6,977 nucleotides of DNA from Acidobacteriota bacterium (GTDB lineage: Bacteria > Acidobacteriota > Terriglobia > Acidiferrales > UBA7541), in assembly GCA_003161495.1 (NCBI GenBank), contig PMOP01000080.1, positions 1 through 6,977 of the forward strand. Reading direction: 5' to 3'. The notes below the pieces were generated by a model. The model did no database searches, was not told the DNA's origin, and saw nothing but the letters and a program-made list of their open reading frames with translations. Position numbers and translations under genes: made by a program. Of this stretch, positions 4,549 to 6,977 are shown in pieces (the first letter of the stretch is position 1; each line of letters starts with the position of its first letter).

Positions 4549-5817
4549 ATGCCCGCTCCCGTAAACGCAGCCTCAGCCGTGGAAGAAGTCTACCGCGCCG
4601 ATTGGGGCCGGATTGTTGCCACCCTGATTCGGCTCTTTGGCGATTTCGACCTCGCGGAAGAATGCGCGCAGGAAGCCTTTGCAGCCGCGGTGGACCAGTG
4701 GAGGCAATCCGGCGTCCCCGAAATCCCGCGCGCCTGGATCATTCAGACCGCCAAGCACAAGGCCATCGATCGCATTCGCCGAAAAGGCCGCTATGCGGAA
4801 AAGCTGGAATCCTACGTCGTATCCGGCATGGTTCGCGCGACCGAGGAACCCGATTACGACCATGGCGAGATTCCCGACGATCGTCTCCGTCTGATCTTCA
4901 CTTGCTGCCACCCAGCAATAGCTCCGGACGCGCAGATCGCTCTGACCCTGCGCACCCTTTGCGGCCTCGAAACGGACGAAATCGCGCGCGCCTTTCTCGT
5001 CTCTCCCACGACCATGGCCCAGCGCCTCGTGCGCGCCAAGCACAAGATTCGCGACGCAGGCATCCCGTACGCGGTCCCCGGAACAAGCGATATTGCCGAA
5101 CGGGTCGAAGCTGTCCTGACCGTGATTTACCTGGTTTTTAATGAAGGCTACGTGGCTACGCGCGGTACGTCGCTGCTTCGAACCGATCTCTGCGCCGAAG
5201 CCATTCGCCTGGGCCGCCTGGTCATCACGTTGATGGAACCGCAGCCTCCCGCGGAAGCGAAGGCTCTCGTTGCCCTCATGCTGCTTCACGATGCGCGCCG
5301 CGAAGCGCGTCTCGATGAAGCGGGGGAAATCATTATCTTGGAGGAACAGGACCGCACCCTCTGGAACCACAAGCAGATCGCCGAAGCTTTGCTTCTCCTG
5401 AAGGAAGCGCCGCGAGGTACGCCGGGTCCATTTGCGCTCCAGGCTGCCATTGCCTCAGAGCATTGCAAGGCCGCTCTTCCGGCCGACACGGATTGGCCCG
5501 AGATCGTCCGTCTCTACGATCAACTGGAACGCGTACAGCCTTCGCCCATTGTGTCCCTCAACCGCGCCGTTGCCCTGGCGATGGCGGAAGGCCCGCGAGC
5601 AGGCCTCATGGGGATAGATCGCCTGGCCGCTTCAAACGACCTCACCGACTACCACCTGCTGCACGCCGCCCGCGCAGACCTGCTGCGCCGTCTTGAGCGG
5701 AATGACGAATCCGCGAAAAGTTACGCACGCGCCCTTGAGCTAGTGACCAATGACAGCGAGCGGCGTTTCCTCGAGCGCCGCCTGCGCGAAGTCCAGTCCC
5801 CGCCGAATGCCAAGTAA
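4549..5817 (+). CDS. ECF42-type RNA polymerase sigma factor with C-terminal TPR-like extension
   Basis: A 422-residue ECF sigma factor that directs RNA polymerase to its own promoter class. Region 2 spans about 10-85: VEEVYRADWGRIVATLIRLFGDFDLAEECAQEAF-type core helix, then the PRAWIIQTAKHKAIDRIRR segment (60-78) for -10 recognition. The linker DDRLRLIFTCCHPAI (110-124) and region 4 (126-170, with the helix-turn-helix near TDEIARAFLVSPTTMAQRLVRAK) follow. FNEGY (197-201) begins the extension typical of ECF42 (DUF6596 domain and helical repeats), ending with GPFALQAAIA (293-302) and YHLLHAARADLLRRL (368-382). Such extensions are thought to replace a separate anti-sigma factor, and none is encoded nearby. 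I start at 4549: an earlier in-frame ATG (4462) lies beyond box 1 and inside the opposite gene. The chosen ATG lacks a clear Shine-Dalgarno site. Confidence 0.92.
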   Translation: MPAPVNAASAVEEVYRADWGRIVATLIRLFGDFDLAEECAQEAFAAAVDQWRQSGVPEIPRAWIIQTAKHKAIDRIRRKGRYAEKLESYVVSGMVRATEEPDYDHGEIPDDRLRLIFTCCHPAIAPDAQIALTLRTLCGLETDEIARAFLVSPTTMAQRLVRAKHKIRDAGIPYAVPGTSDIAERVEAVLTVIYLVFNEGYVATRGTSLLRTDLCAEAIRLGRLVITLMEPQPPAEAKALVALMLLHDARREARLDEAGEIIILEEQDRTLWNHKQIAEALLLLKEAPRGTPGPFALQAAIASEHCKAALPADTDWPEIVRLYDQLERVQPSPIVSLNRAVALAMAEGPRAGLMGIDRLAASNDLTDYHLLHAARADLLRRLERNDESAKSYARALELVTNDSERRFLERRLREVQSPPNAK

Positions 5818-5913
5818 GCTCGCGCCGGCACCCGTGTTACATCGGCCGGTTGAACTGGCAGGCGTTCTTGGAATGTGGCCGGAATCAGATGCAACGTGGC
5901 GACGACTGCGGAC

Positions 5914-6684
5914 TTATTCCCGTTCGATGGTGACGTTTGAGGATGGCACTTCGAGGCGCATCATGCGGTGGCTCGCGTCCAGATAAACCATAATTTCAAG
6001 GTCCGGTGAACTGACGCGAACGGCTTCGTATTTTGAATTTCCTGCCTGCTGCTGGCCGAGCGACTCCACCGAAATACTTCCGGGAACCATATCCTGCGGG
6101 ATGACGACGGGGAAGGTCTGTTTTCCGCCTGTCTTCCAGTCATACAGGCGCGCCAGCACGCCGAAATGATAATAGAGATTATTGTCGAGCACTGCCACAC
6201 GCGGCGAGGTAAACGTAAAATCCTTGCGCAGCGGCGAAGCTCCGCCCAGGTCGGCCGAGCATTTTGCCGTCCCGTTGGAAAAATCGACGGCGCCGGTGGC
6301 TTTTTTCTGCGCTTCCGCGGACCAGTCGTAACGGATTGGCGCGCCGTCGGCGGAGAGTTTTAGTTCGCCTTTCGCTTTGATCTCGCCGCCGGCGACGTGC
6401 GCGCTCATGGAGCTGCGCTCGATCCAGGCATCTCCGGATTGGGAAATTTCAAAATCCTCGCTGCCTACCGTCTGGCCGTCGATGGCGATGCGGAGTTTTC
6501 CTTTGTCGGGGGAAAAGATGGATGCGGCTGCAGCGGGGATTGCAACAGACGTGCTCGAGAGCGGAACTAAATGCGACAGGCTGAAGCCCGTCCTACTGGC
6601 GGGCGACGCGTGTATTCCTGCGGCAAGCGAAATGGCCATCACGGACGCAAAAAATAGTTTTACATTGGTGCGATCGCGATTCAT
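5914..6684 (-). CDS. predicted secreted protein, function unknown
   Basis: A 256-residue protein I do not recognise. It begins with a signal peptide: basic MNRDRTNVK, a hydrophobic core LFFASVMAISLAAGI (10-24) and likely cleavage after HA (26) or SPA (29). After an Ala/Ser-rich linker (to about 58) the mature part is mostly predicted beta strands: KLRIAIDGQTVGSEDFEI (63-80), GGEIKAKGELKLSADGAPIRYDWS (99-122), FPVVIPQDMVPGSISVESLG (191-210) and a final LEIMVYLDASHRMMRLEVP (229-247). That layout recalls periplasmic DUF3108- or lipid-binding-type barrels, but this is only a shape resemblance. One Cys (142) is present and there is no lipobox. The ATG overlaps the stop of the shikimate-kinase-like gene (ATGA), and GGAG lies 11 bases upstream, so translation is probably coupled. 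It converges on the sigma gene across 96 bp with no evident terminator. Confidence 0.75.
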   Translation of the reverse strand: MNRDRTNVKLFFASVMAISLAAGIHASPASRTGFSLSHLVPLSSTSVAIPAAAASIFSPDKGKLRIAIDGQTVGSEDFEISQSGDAWIERSSMSAHVAGGEIKAKGELKLSADGAPIRYDWSAEAQKKATGAVDFSNGTAKCSADLGGASPLRKDFTFTSPRVAVLDNNLYYHFGVLARLYDWKTGGKQTFPVVIPQDMVPGSISVESLGQQQAGNSKYEAVRVSSPDLEIMVYLDASHRMMRLEVPSSNVTIERE

Positions 6685-6977
6685 GTTTGTGGCGCTCCGG
6701 AAAGGTTTCCGCCCGCGCGGGATTGCGCGGAACGTCCAAAAATTCCAAGGGCCAGAATTTGCTCGATGACGCGCATGGTTTCTCCGCCGCTCTCGACGCG
6801 ATAATCGGCCTGCCGGTAGTGCGGCAAGCGTTCCTCATAGAGTTTACGAAAACTCGCTTCGTCGCGGAAGAGCGGCCGGTCACCCATGAGTACACAGCGC
6901 TGCAGAAGATCTTCCGTCGAGCAATCCAGCCAGATGACCACCGCCCCGCCGCCCCCTGGGGCCGCGCCGTATTCGCG
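6681..6977 (-). CDS. aroK: shikimate kinase-like protein, C-terminal 98 residues (cut by window edge)
   Basis: The minus-strand frame is open from the window edge to a TGA at 6683-6681. It shows the second half of a shikimate-kinase-like P-loop kinase: a Gly-rich loop (GGGG, as in the substrate-binding GGG), then AVVIWLDCSTEDLLQRC (buried strand plus helix), DRPLFRD (LID region with the conserved Arg before Pro-Leu), and LYEERLPHYRQADYRVES (the family's 'L...R.p.Y...A...v' motif). Shikimate kinase phosphorylates shikimate with ATP in aromatic amino acid biosynthesis. The P-loop and DxD parts lie outside the window, so a related small-molecule kinase is not fully excluded. A GTG inside the frame (6941) is not the true start. 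The tail after the last helix (about 76-98, GIFGRSAQSRAGGNLSGAPQT) is a low-complexity extension that runs into the secreted-protein start. Confidence 0.75.
   Translation of the reverse strand, partial: REYGAAPGGGGAVVIWLDCSTEDLLQRCVLMGDRPLFRDEASFRKLYEERLPHYRQADYRVESGGETMRVIEQILALGIFGRSAQSRAGGNLSGAPQT

Noticed and set aside
4335..5370. Long open frames overlapping the sigma gene on both strands (plus 4335-5141, minus 4573-5370)
   Set aside because: The frame 4549-5817 carries all sigma region 2, region 4 and extension motifs; the others are GC-driven shadows.
5818..5913. Terminator for the convergent sigma and secreted-protein genes
   Set aside because: Only 5-bp GC pairings (CGGCC/GGCCG) were found, with no T-run in either direction; nothing else is recognisable in this 96-bp gap.

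Overview
The window is a moderately GC-rich, gene-dense bacterial segment. It has nine complete protein genes and two cut by the window edges. I see no tRNA, rRNA, CRISPR array, prophage or transposase. Small DGPF/YciI genes, a DoxX-like protein, a PhnB-type VOC protein, an Asp-box propeller beside a MoaD-like protein, and a REP-like palindrome together suggest a free-living soil-type bacterium. Acidobacteriota is my best guess, but it rests on general resemblance and no marker gene is present.

Centre (about 3.1-5.8 kb): an ECF sigma factor of the ECF42 type (4549-5817, +) carries a long C-terminal helical extension and has no anti-sigma gene beside it. Reading away from it on the minus strand are three YciI/DGPF genes (4116-4472, 3613-4047, 3123-3503). 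A PhnB-like VOC gene (2521-2994) and a fourth DGPF gene (1981-2415) follow. ECF42 sigmas are known to neighbour DGPF genes. Two similar symmetric boxes, TGTCGA-N16-TCGACA, lie at 4491-4520 (between the divergent sigma and first DGPF starts) and 3581-3610 (upstream of the DGPF gene starting at 3503). They match what I recall of the ECF42 promoter. Because the -35 and -10 motifs are reverse complements, each box could in principle be read both ways. I infer a self-contained, possibly autoregulated sigma/DGPF regulon.

Left (1 to about 2.5 kb): after a perfect 24-bp inverted repeat (2438-2515) come a DoxX-like membrane protein (1465-1872), a six-Asp-box beta-propeller protein (194-1378) and, overlapping it by ATGA, the start of a MoaD/ThiS-like small protein (1-197). 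All are on the minus strand. Most genes have clear Shine-Dalgarno sites and gaps of 68-128 bp, so this is probably several short transcripts rather than one tight operon.

Right (5.9-6.98 kb): the 3' end of a shikimate-kinase-like gene overlaps by ATGA the start of an unrecognised secreted protein (5914-6684, -), which converges on the sigma gene. The 96-bp convergent gap (5818-5913) shows no convincing terminator. There is no gene-free stretch longer than 300 bases.
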